NCBI GenBank assembly: GCA_035541595.1
Contig: DATKNA010000133.1
Coordinates: forward strand, 1-14,446
Direction: 5' to 3'
Source: DATKNA01 sp035541595
Lineage (GTDB): Bacteria > Actinomycetota > Actinomycetes > Actinomycetales > Kineosporiaceae
Length of the DNA: 14,446 bases
Shown piece by piece: positions 7,043 to 13,948 of the stretch. Below the pieces are notes generated by a model. It was not told where the DNA came from, made no database searches, and saw nothing but the letters and a program-made list of their open reading frames with translations. The position numbers were made by a program, and so were the translations under genes. Position 1 is the stretch's first letter. Every line of letters starts with the position of its first letter.

Positions 7043-7876
7043 GTGGCGGTCCTGCTGGCCCTCGCGACCTCGGTGGTCTACGGCACGGCCGACTTCCTCG
7101 GGGGACTGGCCGCCAAGCGTGCCCACGCCCTGGTGGTCGTCGCCCTGTCGCAGCTCGCCGGGCTGGCGCTCGTCCTCGCGCTCGCCTCCCCGCTCGGCGG
7201 AACCCCAGGTCCCGCCGATCTGGCCTGGGGAGCCGCCGCGGGGGTGGCCGGTGCGCTCGCGCTGACGCTCTTCTACCGGTCCCTGGCCGACGGCGCGATG
7301 AGCGTCGTCGCGCCGGTCACCGCGGTCTGCGCGGCCGCGGTCCCCGTGATCGCAGGGCTCGCGCTCGGTGACGTGGTCGGCGCACCGGAACTCACCGGGG
7401 TGGTCCTCGCGCTGCCCGCCGTCGGGCTCGTCGCCAGCGAGGGCGGCCTGAGCGGCCTGCGCGTGGATCGGCGGTCGCTGATCGGCGCGCTGGTCGCGGG
7501 CACCGGCTTCGGCGTGGTGTTCCTGCTGCTGCACCAGACCTCGCCGGGCAGCGGGATGTGGCCCTTGGTGGCGGCCCGGATCGCGTCGGCCGTGGTGGTC
7601 GGGACCGTGATCGTGGCCCGCCGGATCCGCGTCCGGGTGGCGGCGGCGTCACTCCCGCTGGTGGTCGCCGCCGGCGTGTTCGACATGGGCGCGAACATCC
7701 TCTTCCTGCTGGCCGTCCGGATGGGCCAGCTGGCCGTGGTCGGCGTCCTGTCGTCGCTCTACCCGGTGAGCACCGTGGTGTTGGCGACGGTCCTGCTGCG
7801 CGAACGGATGTCCCGGATGCAGCTCGCCGGCGTCGGCGGCTGCGCCGTGGCCGTCGCCCTCATCGCCTGGGCCTGA
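7043..7876 (+). CDS. EamA/DMT-superfamily transporter
   Basis: The 277-residue protein is almost entirely hydrophobic helices. It has the two-fold repeat of drug/metabolite transporters: residues ~1-130 and ~145-277, about ten membrane segments in all. The first half opens with the typical VYGTADFLGGLAAKR, and each half ends in a helix following GDVVGAPELTGVVLAL or LRERMSRMQLAGVGGCAVA, the usual EamA ending. Substrates of this family range from amino acids to metabolites and cannot be assigned here. GTG 7043 follows the synthetase stop by 2 nt with no separate Shine-Dalgarno sequence, which points to re-initiation. An aminoacyl-tRNA synthetase paired with an exporter is unusual. A link with lysine or an analogue is only a guess. 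The stop lies 16 bp from the end of a convergent gene. Confidence 0.88.
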   Translation: MAVLLALATSVVYGTADFLGGLAAKRAHALVVVALSQLAGLALVLALASPLGGTPGPADLAWGAAAGVAGALALTLFYRSLADGAMSVVAPVTAVCAAAVPVIAGLALGDVVGAPELTGVVLALPAVGLVASEGGLSGLRVDRRSLIGALVAGTGFGVVFLLLHQTSPGSGMWPLVAARIASAVVVGTVIVARRIRVRVAAASLPLVVAAGVFDMGANILFLLAVRMGQLAVVGVLSSLYPVSTVVLATVLLRERMSRMQLAGVGGCAVAVALIAWA

Positions 7877-7881
7877 CCCGA

Positions 7882-7897
7882 CGTGAACTCGTTCACG
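7882..7897. terminator. Perfect dyad between convergent stops (possible short bidirectional terminator)
   Basis: CGTGAAC-TC-GTTCACG is a perfect 7-bp dyad with a 2-nt centre. In RNA it could fold as six pairs with a CUCG tetraloop. It fills most of the 16-bp gap between the EamA stop (7876) and the convergent gene and includes the latter's TGA (7893-7895). There is no U-tract on either side, so it may be a weak hairpin end or a protein site. Confidence 0.3.
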
Positions 7898-8678
7898 GGG
7901 TGAGCGGCGACGCCAGAAGATCGCGAACGCCGCGGGCGTCGCCGTCGATGCCCACACCCGGCGCGTCGAGCGGTATGCGCCGCCACAGCAGGAGCAAGAG
8001 CGTGGCGGCGGGCGCCGAGACCACGGCGTCCGGCTCCCGCACCGGGGCTGCGTCGACCGGCGGGCCGGCCGCCGCAAGCCGCCACGTCGCGCCCGGCCCG
8101 CCGAACTGACCCTGGGCGCCGACGGCGCGCAGCTCGACCACCTGCTCGGGCGGCGCCAGCCGGCCGAGCCGGATCTGCCGCGGCACGAACATCGTGACGA
8201 CCTCGTCGACGCCGTCGAGCGCGAGTTCCGGGTCGACGGGCTGCGGCGCGTCGGTCAGCGCGCGTTCGGCGTCCCACGCGTGCATCGCCGTCTCGTGCGC
8301 CTGCCGTCGGAACCAGAACGCGGCCGTGCGCGGTCTCGGCCCGAAGGTCCAGCACTCTGTCAGCGGATCGGTGCTCCTGAGGGTGACGGCCAGGTCGTCG
8401 ACGCCCTCGGCGAACCAGGCTCGCAGGTCCACGCCGGGCTCGGGGCCGTCGTCGCGGTGTTCCTCGGGCCGCGGCCGGGTCAGCGCCGACCGCGCCCAGC
8501 GATGCACGCCGCCGAGGTGGGCCGTCAGGGCGCGCAGGTCCCAGGCCGGACAGCTCGGCACGGGGGCGGCGAGGTCCCCCTCGATCGTCGCCGAGAAGCG
8601 CGCCGCGGCGGCCTCCAGGTGGTCGACCGCGGCCTGCGCGGTCAGCCGCGGGGAGACGAACGTGGTCGCGTGCGACAT
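7893..8678 (-). CDS. Maleylpyruvate isomerase family, mycothiol-dependent-type protein (DinB fold)
   Basis: The 261-residue protein shows VPSCPAWDLRALTAHLGGVHRW (~40-61; shown in part as SCPAWDL, then H54 and H59) and RRQAHETAMHAWDAERAL (~124-141). The E129-x3-H133 pair with an upstream His is the metal-ligand pattern of mycothiol-dependent maleylpyruvate isomerase. The second half resembles the MDMPI C-terminal domain. Many actinobacterial paralogues exist with unknown substrates, probably thiol-dependent detoxification or isomerisation, so maleylpyruvate itself is not implied. ATG 8678 has no Shine-Dalgarno sequence but lies 6 nt after a CATACT box, which suggests a leaderless mRNA. That also argues against the longer open frame upstream, which overlaps the neighbouring methyltransferase gene. 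It stops 16 bp from the convergent transporter gene. Confidence 0.85.
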   Translation of the reverse strand: MSHATTFVSPRLTAQAAVDHLEAAAARFSATIEGDLAAPVPSCPAWDLRALTAHLGGVHRWARSALTRPRPEEHRDDGPEPGVDLRAWFAEGVDDLAVTLRSTDPLTECWTFGPRPRTAAFWFRRQAHETAMHAWDAERALTDAPQPVDPELALDGVDEVVTMFVPRQIRLGRLAPPEQVVELRAVGAQGQFGGPGATWRLAAAGPPVDAAPVREPDAVVSAPAATLLLLLWRRIPLDAPGVGIDGDARGVRDLLASPLTP

Positions 8679-8684
8679 GCCGGA

Positions 8685-8690
8685 AGTATG
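8685..8690 (-). promoter_or_regulatory. Candidate -10 box for leaderless transcription of the MDMPI-family gene
   Basis: On the minus strand, CATACT has A and T at the two most conserved -10 positions and is followed by exactly 6 nt before ATG 8678. A transcript would thus begin at the start codon. No recognisable -35 is seen, and no Shine-Dalgarno sequence precedes the ATG. Confidence 0.4.
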
Positions 8691-8752
8691 CCCCCGATCG
8701 ACGGCCGGCCACGGGCGAGCAGAGTCGGCGGCGCCGTCCTGCACGAGCTCGG

Positions 8753-9586
8753 CTACCGGCGGGCGCCGCCCTGATCCCGCTGGCGTCCCGGCGCCTCCCC
8801 GCGCTCGGCCCGGAGCCGGCGGCGCAGCAGCTCGAAGCACACCACGGCGGCCGCGGTGGAGACGTTGAGCGAGTCCACGCCACCCGCCATCGGGATCGAC
8901 ACCCACGTGTGGACGAGGTCGGCCACCTCACCCGACACCCCCCGGGTCTCGTTACCCAGCACGAGCGCCGTCGCGGCGGGGAGATCGGTCGCGTAGAGGT
9001 CCGCGGGGGCGCCGGCGTCGAGGCCGGCGACGCGCCAGCCGGCATCCCGCAACGTCCGGACGCCGTCCGCCGCGGTGCGGCACCGCAGGATCGGTGCCTG
9101 ATAGGCGATGCCGGCGGACGCCTTGACCACGAGCGGACCGACGCCTGGCGACCCGACGCGCGGCAGGACGATGCCGGCAATTCCCGCGGCGGTCGCCGTC
9201 CGCAGGATCATGCCGACGTTCGCGGGGTTCGACACCGCGTCGAGGACGAGGACGGTGTCGCTGCCCGCGGTTCCCGGACCGGAGGACGGGCGTTGCACGA
9301 AGTCCTCGACCAGCGCCATGCGCGGCGGGACGACGTCCGCGAGCACCCCCTGGTCGTGCTTGCCGTTCCCGGCGAGGACCTTGACCCGGTGGGCGCTGGC
9401 CGTGCGGACGGCGATGCCGCGCCGCCGGGCGAGCACACGGATGCGTTCGAGGCTGTCGCCCCGGCTGCCCTCGGCGACGACGACCTTGTCGACGGCCAGC
9501 GAATCGTCCTGCAGCACCTCGAGGACGGGCATGCGGCCGTAGACGGTGATGAAGCTGTCCTTCGGGGACCGCTGCTCGCCAGTCAC
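8753..9586 (-). CDS. TrmH/SpoU-family RNA 2'-O-ribose methyltransferase (RlmB-like)
   Basis: The 277-residue protein has an N-terminal substrate-binding domain (ITVYGRMPVLEVL, ~13-25) and GKHDQGV (~75-81). The C-terminal SPOUT knot domain has all three family motifs: SNPANVGMILRTA (~119-131), LVLGNETRG (~208-216) and IPMAGGVDSLNVSTA (~231-245). It transfers a methyl group from SAM to a ribose 2'-OH in rRNA or tRNA. The domain order resembles RlmB (23S rRNA G2251), but related actinobacterial enzymes modify other sites or give thiostrepton-type resistance, so the target is open. GTG 9586 has GGGGAG (9596-9601) 9 nt upstream. A longer open frame continues upstream but would overlap the fucose synthase gene. 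The stop is TAG at 8753-8755, 74 bp before the next minus-strand start. Confidence 0.9.
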   Translation of the reverse strand: MTGEQRSPKDSFITVYGRMPVLEVLQDDSLAVDKVVVAEGSRGDSLERIRVLARRRGIAVRTASAHRVKVLAGNGKHDQGVLADVVPPRMALVEDFVQRPSSGPGTAGSDTVLVLDAVSNPANVGMILRTATAAGIAGIVLPRVGSPGVGPLVVKASAGIAYQAPILRCRTAADGVRTLRDAGWRVAGLDAGAPADLYATDLPAATALVLGNETRGVSGEVADLVHTWVSIPMAGGVDSLNVSTAAAVVCFELLRRRLRAERGEAPGRQRDQGGARR

Positions 9587-9642
9587 GCCGCCAGTCTCCC
9601 CGCTCCCCCGCGTGTTCGTGCGAGAGGCGAGGCCGGCCCTGA

Positions 9643-10602
9643 TCAGACCACGCCGCGGACGGCGCCGTGCCGCTCGAGGAACCAGGTGTAGGTGGTCTGG
9701 ATACCCGCACGGAGGCCGATGGCCGGGCGCCAGCCCAGCGAGGTGATCTTCGAGGTGTCGAGCAGCTTGCGCGGGGTTCCGTCGGGCTTGGTCACGTCCC
9801 AGGTCACCGGCCCGTCGTATCCGACGACGTCGGCGACCACGCCGGTGAGCTCGGCGATCGTGATGTCGCGCCCGGCGCCCACGTTGACGTGCTCGTCGCC
9901 GTCGTAGTGCTCCAGCAGGAACACGCAGGCCGCCGCCAGATCGTCGACGTGCAGGAACTCCCGCCGGGGGGCGCCGCTGCCCCACAACACCACCGGGCCG
10001 CCACCGCTCTTCGCCTCGGAGAACTTGCGGATCATCGCCGGCAGCACGTGGCTCGAGGCCAGGTCGAAGGAGTCACCGGGGCCGTACAGGTTGGTCGGCA
10101 TCGCGCTGATCCAGCGATGACCGTGCTGGCGCCGCATGGCCTGCACGTGCAGGAGGCCCGCGATCTTGGCGATCGCGTATGCGTCGTTCGTCGGCTCGAG
10201 GATCCCGGTGAGCAGGGCCCGCTCGGGGATGGGCTGCGGCGCGAACTTCGGGTAGACGCACGATGAGCCCAGGAAGAGCAGCCGATCCACGCCGGCCCGG
10301 TGCGCGGCCTCGAGCACGTTGACCTGGATCCTGAGGTTGTCACCGAGGAAGTCCGCCGGGCGGGTGGCATTCGCCAGGATGCCGCCGACACGCGCTGCGG
10401 CGAGCACCACGACCTCGGGCTGGTGCACCGCGAAGAAGGCGTCGACGGCGCCGTCGTCCCGCAGGTCCAGATCGGACGACGGGGCTCCGATCAGGTTCGT
10501 GCAGCCCCTGGCCTCCAGGTGCCGCCAGACGGCTGACCCGACCAGACCGCGATGCCCGGCGACATAGATCCGGCTGTTCCGCCGAAGTGGTCTCGTAGTC
10601 AC
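9643..10602 (-). CDS. fcl: GDP-L-fucose synthase (GDP-4-keto-6-deoxymannose 3,5-epimerase/4-reductase)
   Basis: The 319-residue short-chain dehydrogenase/reductase (extended type) converts GDP-4-keto-6-deoxy-D-mannose to GDP-L-fucose with NADPH in the cytoplasm. Visible signatures are the dinucleotide loop GHRGLVGSAV (~16-25), LAAARVGGI (~67-75), the GSSCVYPKF segment with the catalytic Ser and Cys, the YAIAK Tyr-x3-Lys pair, MPTNLYGPGD and the SSHVLPAMIRKF segment. Length is normal for the family. The usual partner Gmd (GDP-mannose 4,6-dehydratase) is not in the window. GTG 10602 is the only start that keeps the whole nucleotide loop; it lacks a Shine-Dalgarno sequence and lies 8 nt after a TAAAGT box. 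A 6-bp dyad spans the start codon. The downstream gap to the methyltransferase gene is 56 bp. Confidence 0.93.
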   Translation of the reverse strand: MTTRPLRRNSRIYVAGHRGLVGSAVWRHLEARGCTNLIGAPSSDLDLRDDGAVDAFFAVHQPEVVVLAAARVGGILANATRPADFLGDNLRIQVNVLEAAHRAGVDRLLFLGSSCVYPKFAPQPIPERALLTGILEPTNDAYAIAKIAGLLHVQAMRRQHGHRWISAMPTNLYGPGDSFDLASSHVLPAMIRKFSEAKSGGGPVVLWGSGAPRREFLHVDDLAAACVFLLEHYDGDEHVNVGAGRDITIAELTGVVADVVGYDGPVTWDVTKPDGTPRKLLDTSKITSLGWRPAIGLRAGIQTTYTWFLERHGAVRGVV

Positions 10603-10616
10603 GTGAAGTGACTTTA
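10597..10616 (-). promoter_or_regulatory. Candidate leaderless promoter and operator of fcl
   Basis: On the minus strand TAAAGT (10611-10616) fits TANNNT and is followed by 8 nt before GTG 10602. Overlapping it, AGTCAC-GTGAA-GTGACT (10597-10613) is a perfect 6-bp dyad that includes the start codon. A second dyad, ACTGA-CGCTA-TCAGT, lies at 10616-10630 in the spacer. These could bind a regulator at the transcription start. No good -35 is visible. Confidence 0.35.
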
Positions 10617-10672
10617 CTGACGCTATCAGTGAGCAGTCCCGGGTTTTCCCCAGCTCCTCACCGTGATTCGGC

Positions 10673-11752
10673 TCATGCTCGACCCTCGCCCGCCGGCCCG
10701 TGGTCCGCAGACCGGTGGTCAGCCGGCCAGTGGTCCGCCGCGGGATACGGCGTCCAGCGCACCGAGGAGTCGCGCCGGCGCAACGTCTCGAGCCGGACCC
10801 GCCATTGGGGCCGCAGCGCGGGGTTCGCCTCGAGCACGGGCAGTACGCTGGTCACGAGCTGGAGTTCGCGCACCCGGCGCAATGCGGGGAACCCGGGCCA
10901 GGCCGTGACGTCGACGCCGTAGGCCCGCGCGAACTCCGCCTGCAGTCCGGTGCCGTAGTCGAAACGCAGGGCGCCGACCGCCACCGGCACCAGATCCCAT
11001 TCCCGCGGTCCCACGCTGACCCCGTCGAAGTCGCAGATCACCGGCCCGCCCGGGGAGGCGATGACGTTGCCCAGGAACGCGTCCCCGTGGACGACGCCGG
11101 ACGGCACCAGCGGCTCGACCTCCTGGAGGGCCGCCACCATCGCCTCGACCGCGGCCAGCTCCTCGCGCAGGAAGGCCAGGTCGCCCTCGGCCACCCCGTC
11201 GGCCTCGCCGAGGCGGCGGCGGATGGCCGCCACCACGTTCCAGTCGGGCAGGTCGGGCGGGGGCGGGGCGCCGACGGCATGCAGCACCCTGAGGATCTCC
11301 GCGAGCCCGCTCGCCGTCGCCGGGGCCGCCGCCGTCTGGACCGCCTGCCAGACCGTGACCAGGTGGCCGCCGATGGCCAGGGGGTTCGGCGCCTGCGGGT
11401 GGAGGCGGACGGCGGGCAGCCCCAGGCCCTGCAGCCAGCGCGCGGCGGCGACGACGACCGGCACCCGCGCGCGCACCTCGTTCGAGCCCGCGATCCGGAG
11501 CACCGCGCCCGCGCGGGGCAGGAGAACGACCGCGTTGTTGGTGAACTTGAGGAGCCGCGCCCCGGTCGTTGGTAGGCCGGTGGCGCGGCCTGCGGCTGCG
11601 GTGAGGGCGGCGATGCCCTCGGCCGACAACTGCACCCGCCGCTGGGCGGGGTGCACGGTTCGTGGCACGATCGCTCCCTCGGCACCGGTTCCGCCCGGAA
11701 TCCTGACGGGCGGCACCGACAGAACAGGGTCCGACACGCCCCGGCCGGTCAC
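10673..11752 (-). CDS. Aminoglycoside phosphotransferase (APH)-fold kinase
   Basis: The 359-residue protein has the APH catalytic signature VVHGDAFLGNV (~220-230; HGD Asp and Asn) and ICDFDGVSVGPREWDL (~239-254; metal-binding DFDG). The N-lobe is FTNNAVVLLPRAGAVLRIAG (~70-89), in which the usual nucleotide-binding Lys region reads VLRIAG with Arg. APH-fold proteins phosphorylate small molecules with ATP, including antibiotics, choline, homoserine and sugars. Resistance cannot be claimed from sequence alone. GTG 11752 overlaps the upstream regulator's stop by 4 bp (GTGA), a sign of coupled translation. GTG 11737 is an alternative, since the first ~35 residues look unstructured. The C-terminus ends in three five-residue repeats (ADHWP, ADHRS, ADHGP) encoded by a 15-bp DNA repeat beyond the folded domain. 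Confidence 0.82.
   Translation of the reverse strand: MTGRGVSDPVLSVPPVRIPGGTGAEGAIVPRTVHPAQRRVQLSAEGIAALTAAAGRATGLPTTGARLLKFTNNAVVLLPRAGAVLRIAGSNEVRARVPVVVAAARWLQGLGLPAVRLHPQAPNPLAIGGHLVTVWQAVQTAAAPATASGLAEILRVLHAVGAPPPPDLPDWNVVAAIRRRLGEADGVAEGDLAFLREELAAVEAMVAALQEVEPLVPSGVVHGDAFLGNVIASPGGPVICDFDGVSVGPREWDLVPVAVGALRFDYGTGLQAEFARAYGVDVTAWPGFPALRRVRELQLVTSVLPVLEANPALRPQWRVRLETLRRRDSSVRWTPYPAADHWPADHRSADHGPAGEGRA
10694..10738 (-). repeat. Three tandem 15-bp repeats at the 3' end of the APH gene
   Basis: Reading the minus strand, three 15-bp units run in phase: GCGGACCACTGGCCG, GCTGACCACCGGTCT and GCGGACCACGGGCCG. The first and third differ at one base. They encode ADHWP, ADHRS and ADHGP near the C-terminus. 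The period is a multiple of three, so copy-number change would keep the frame. Confidence 0.75.
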
Positions 11753-13122
11753 CCCGCCACCACCGACCGCACCCGCTCGGCGAGTTCCCGGCCGCCGCGG
11801 CAGCCGGCCTCGGCGGCCGCGGCGGCCAGCGGGTGCAGCCGGTCCAGCACGCGCACCGAACGGACCCGCTGTGCGAGGTCGAGGGCTTCCTCGCCGAGCG
11901 AGAGCCCCTCGTCGACGTCCCCGTCCCGGAGCACGGCCACGGCGAGGGCGGTGAGCTCGAAGGTCCGACTGCGGGCCATGTCGCTGCCGCGCGCCGCCAG
12001 GGCGGTGCCGAGGCTGACCCTGGCCAGAGCGAGGCGGGAGCGGTCGTGGGCGGCCAGCTCCAGCTGTGCCATCCCCGAGAGCGCCTCCAGGTCGGTGGGC
12101 CCGAAGAAGCGAACCCAGGGCGCGGTCGGCCCGGTCGCCCGGGCGAAGTCCTCGTGCGCCCGGTTCAGCGCGGTCGTCGCCTGGACGACGTCGCCGAGGA
12201 TGCCGTACGCCCAGGCCTGGTTGGCCGACAGCATGGCCACGGTGACCAGGCAGCAGGACTCCACGGCCGCGATCTGGCCGAGCTGGAAGAACCGCAGCGC
12301 CTCGCGGGTGAGCCCCTGGTGCAGGTGCAGCCGCCCCGCCCGGTACAGGACGTTGGCGATGAGCGAGGCGTCGCCGGCGCGCCGGGCCTGGGTCAGCGCG
12401 CGGGCGAAGTAGCCCCGCGCGCAGGCATACAGACCGACGTCGAACGACGTCCATCCGGCCAGATTGTCCAGATCGGCGCAGGCGAGCACGAGGCGGTGGC
12501 GGACGTCGTCCGTGGCGCCCGCAGCGAGCAACTGGTGCACCCACCGCGTCTGTGCCACCACCGCCTCGCGGCAGGCGCCGCCGCCGTGCCCGTAGTCGAG
12601 GCCGCGCAGCGCGGACGTGATGGCCTCGACCTGGTCGACGTCACCCCGGCTCACCCGGCCGGGCAGCGGGGTCCCGGCCTCCCGCGGCGCGGTCCACTGA
12701 CGGGCGGCGGGCCCGGCGTCCATCCCCACGGCCACCTCGGCCGCGTGCGCCAGGAGGGCCGCCACCTCGTCCTGGTCCGCGGGGTCAGTGCGACCGCTCC
12801 CGCCCGGGTGCGCATGCGCGGTGACGAACGCCTCCGTCTCGGGGTCGTAGGCGAGACCGAGGTACCCGCGCGGGACGCCGAGACCGTCGGCGATCCGGCA
12901 GAGGACGTCGTAGGCCATGACGCGCCGGCCCCTGGTGATCTCGTAGACCTCCGACGGTGCGAGCCCGGTCAGGGACGCGATCGCCCGCTGCGAGGTGCCC
13001 ACGCGACGGAGCAGCTCGAACACCGCCGCCAGATCCCGGCAGGCGAGGGCGGACCGCAGGTCCGCCCGCTGCCAGAGGTCGGGGTCGAGCGGTGGCCGGT
13101 CGCCGAGCACATCGACGTTCAC
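11749..13122 (-). CDS. XRE-type helix-turn-helix regulator with C-terminal helical (TPR-like) domain
   Basis: The 457-residue protein has an N-terminal DNA-binding region, VGTSQRAIASLTGLAPSEVYEI (~41-62 in part), followed by GRRVMAYDVLCRIADGLGVPRGYLGLAYD (~65-93 in part), the usual lambda-repressor-like fold. The rest (~110-457) is Ala/Leu/Arg-rich helices resembling degenerate tetratricopeptide repeats, such as ARGYFARALTQARRAGDASL and LREGLSLGEEALDLA-like segments. Such two-domain regulators are common in actinomycetes, where the helical part may sense a ligand or partner; none is known here. GTG 13122 starts just before the conserved NVDVLGDRPPLDP segment; its ribosome-binding site is weak. 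The stop overlaps the APH gene start by 4 bp, so it probably controls or co-acts with that kinase. A 0.9-kb gap with dyads lies upstream. Confidence 0.83.
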   Translation of the reverse strand: MNVDVLGDRPPLDPDLWQRADLRSALACRDLAAVFELLRRVGTSQRAIASLTGLAPSEVYEITRGRRVMAYDVLCRIADGLGVPRGYLGLAYDPETEAFVTAHAHPGGSGRTDPADQDEVAALLAHAAEVAVGMDAGPAARQWTAPREAGTPLPGRVSRGDVDQVEAITSALRGLDYGHGGGACREAVVAQTRWVHQLLAAGATDDVRHRLVLACADLDNLAGWTSFDVGLYACARGYFARALTQARRAGDASLIANVLYRAGRLHLHQGLTREALRFFQLGQIAAVESCCLVTVAMLSANQAWAYGILGDVVQATTALNRAHEDFARATGPTAPWVRFFGPTDLEALSGMAQLELAAHDRSRLALARVSLGTALAARGSDMARSRTFELTALAVAVLRDGDVDEGLSLGEEALDLAQRVRSVRVLDRLHPLAAAAAEAGCRGGRELAERVRSVVAG

Positions 13123-13147
13123 CGCCGGCTCGCCCGGGTGGGGGGGT

Positions 13148-13160
13148 CTAGTCGGGCTAG
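13148..13160. promoter_or_regulatory. CTAG-containing dyad upstream of the XRE regulator (candidate operator)
   Basis: CTAG-TCGGG-CTAG lies 26-38 bp upstream of the regulator's GTG, and the second half is part of the palindrome GGCTAGCC (13155-13162). CTAG is rare in GC-rich DNA. The position would suit autoregulation, but this is inference. Confidence 0.25.
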
Positions 13161-13189
13161 CCGCAGCTCGACCCGCGAAACTGGTCTGT

Positions 13190-13209
13190 TCCGCGACTGT
13201 CGCCGCGGA
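13190..13209. promoter_or_regulatory. TCCGCG-N8-CGCGGA dyad (candidate operator)
   Basis: A perfect 6-bp dyad with an 8-bp spacer lies about 70-90 bp upstream of the XRE regulator start. The half-site centres are one to two helical turns apart, typical of dimeric repressor sites. Short GC-rich dyads can arise by chance here. Confidence 0.2.
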
Positions 13210-13529
13210 GTCACGCAACGCAATGCTGAGGGTATGGACGACGCCGGGGCACTCGATCCCGAGCCTGGGCGGGGCGCAGCGGACCTCCCCCGGGTCCTCC
13301 TCGGGTACCCCCCCGACCTCCTGACCATCACGCACCTCTCTCGATGCTCGAACGGAACGCGCACGGGTCGCGGCGGACGGAGCCGGCGGCGGTGTTCCGC
13401 CGCGTGGCGCGGACGCCGTGGTCGGGGTCGCCGTCCAGGCTGTCGTCACCGGCGCCGCCCGGGTCGTCCGCCGACCCGTCGGCCGTCCGCGGCGGCCTCC
13501 GCCACGACGGGCGGCTGACCTCCTCATCG

Positions 13530-13583
13530 CCGGAACGCCGGATCACGTTACGACGGCACACCGTGACGGGCCGGGTGTTCCGG
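13530..13583. other. Hairpin A in intergenic region (possible structured RNA)
   Basis: CCGGAACGCC (13530-13539) pairs with GGTGTTCCGG (13574-13583): ten pairs with one G-U. The loop contains smaller nested stems: TCACG (13543-13547) with CGTGA (13562-13566), or alternatively ACGG with CCGT around a CACA loop. Hairpin B begins 8 bp later. Confidence 0.35.
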
Positions 13584-13591
13584 AGAAGACG

Positions 13592-13631
13592 GGCGATGAC
13601 CGGTCCGGTGGGCCGCCAGCCGGTCATCGCC
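13592..13631. other. Hairpin B: perfect 12-bp inverted repeat (terminator or structured RNA)
   Basis: GGCGATGACCGG (13592-13603) and CCGGTCATCGCC (13620-13631) form a perfect 12-bp stem with a 16-nt loop. Neither side has a U-tract; on the minus strand the stem is followed by the partly U-rich CGTCTTCTCC. It is not explained by any gene I can support nearby. Confidence 0.45.
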
Positions 13632-13823
13632 TCCACGCTCCCGGCGCCGTCGCCGCACCGCCGCTCCCGCCCGCGGCAGCGGCGCCGGGGGCCGCCACGC
13701 GGTCCGGCCGAAGACCTTGGCGGCGCGTCACGGGGGGCGACGCTGCGGGTCCACGTGATCACGCGCCCCGCGCGTTGGCGTGCGCTGGTCCAGGCGGCGG
13801 GACGCGCGGCGCGACCCCGGGCA

Positions 13824-13843
13824 GGTACGCCCCGGTACGCCCC
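13824..13843. repeat. Tandem 10-bp direct repeat
   Basis: GGTACGCCCC occurs twice head to tail. The function is unknown. It lies in the gene-free stretch about 200 bp upstream of the small ORF. Confidence 0.6.
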
Positions 13844-13948
13844 GGCGTGCGACGCGGGACGTCGTCGGCAATCGCTGCTCGCGGACCCTGGGTGGACATC
13901 GTCGTGCGCCTGCCGGCGTGACCTCAGCCGCCGGGCGGTCGCCGCAGT

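Noticed and set aside
8679..8906. N-terminal extension of the MDMPI-family protein to a start at 8906.
   Set aside because: It would overlap the methyltransferase gene in another frame with low-complexity sequence. ATG 8678 lies directly after a -10-like box and before the conserved domain.
10673..11752. Calling the APH-fold gene an aminoglycoside resistance gene.
   Set aside because: Only the shared kinase motifs are visible. The family includes many metabolite kinases, and nothing here identifies an antibiotic substrate.
13234..13518. Plus-strand ORF of 94 codons starting MDDAGALDPEPG, divergent from the XRE regulator.
   Set aside because: The first ~36 residues look balanced, but the rest is almost entirely Arg/Gly/Pro as in chance GC-rich frames. 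Its purine motif is 1 nt from the ATG and no -10 box is seen. It could be a remnant, but it is not supported as a gene.
13123..13527. N-terminal extension of the XRE regulator frame up to 13527.
   Set aside because: The added residues are Arg/Pro/Ala-rich with no resemblance to the family, whose N-terminus normally begins near the NVDVLGDRPPLDP segment.
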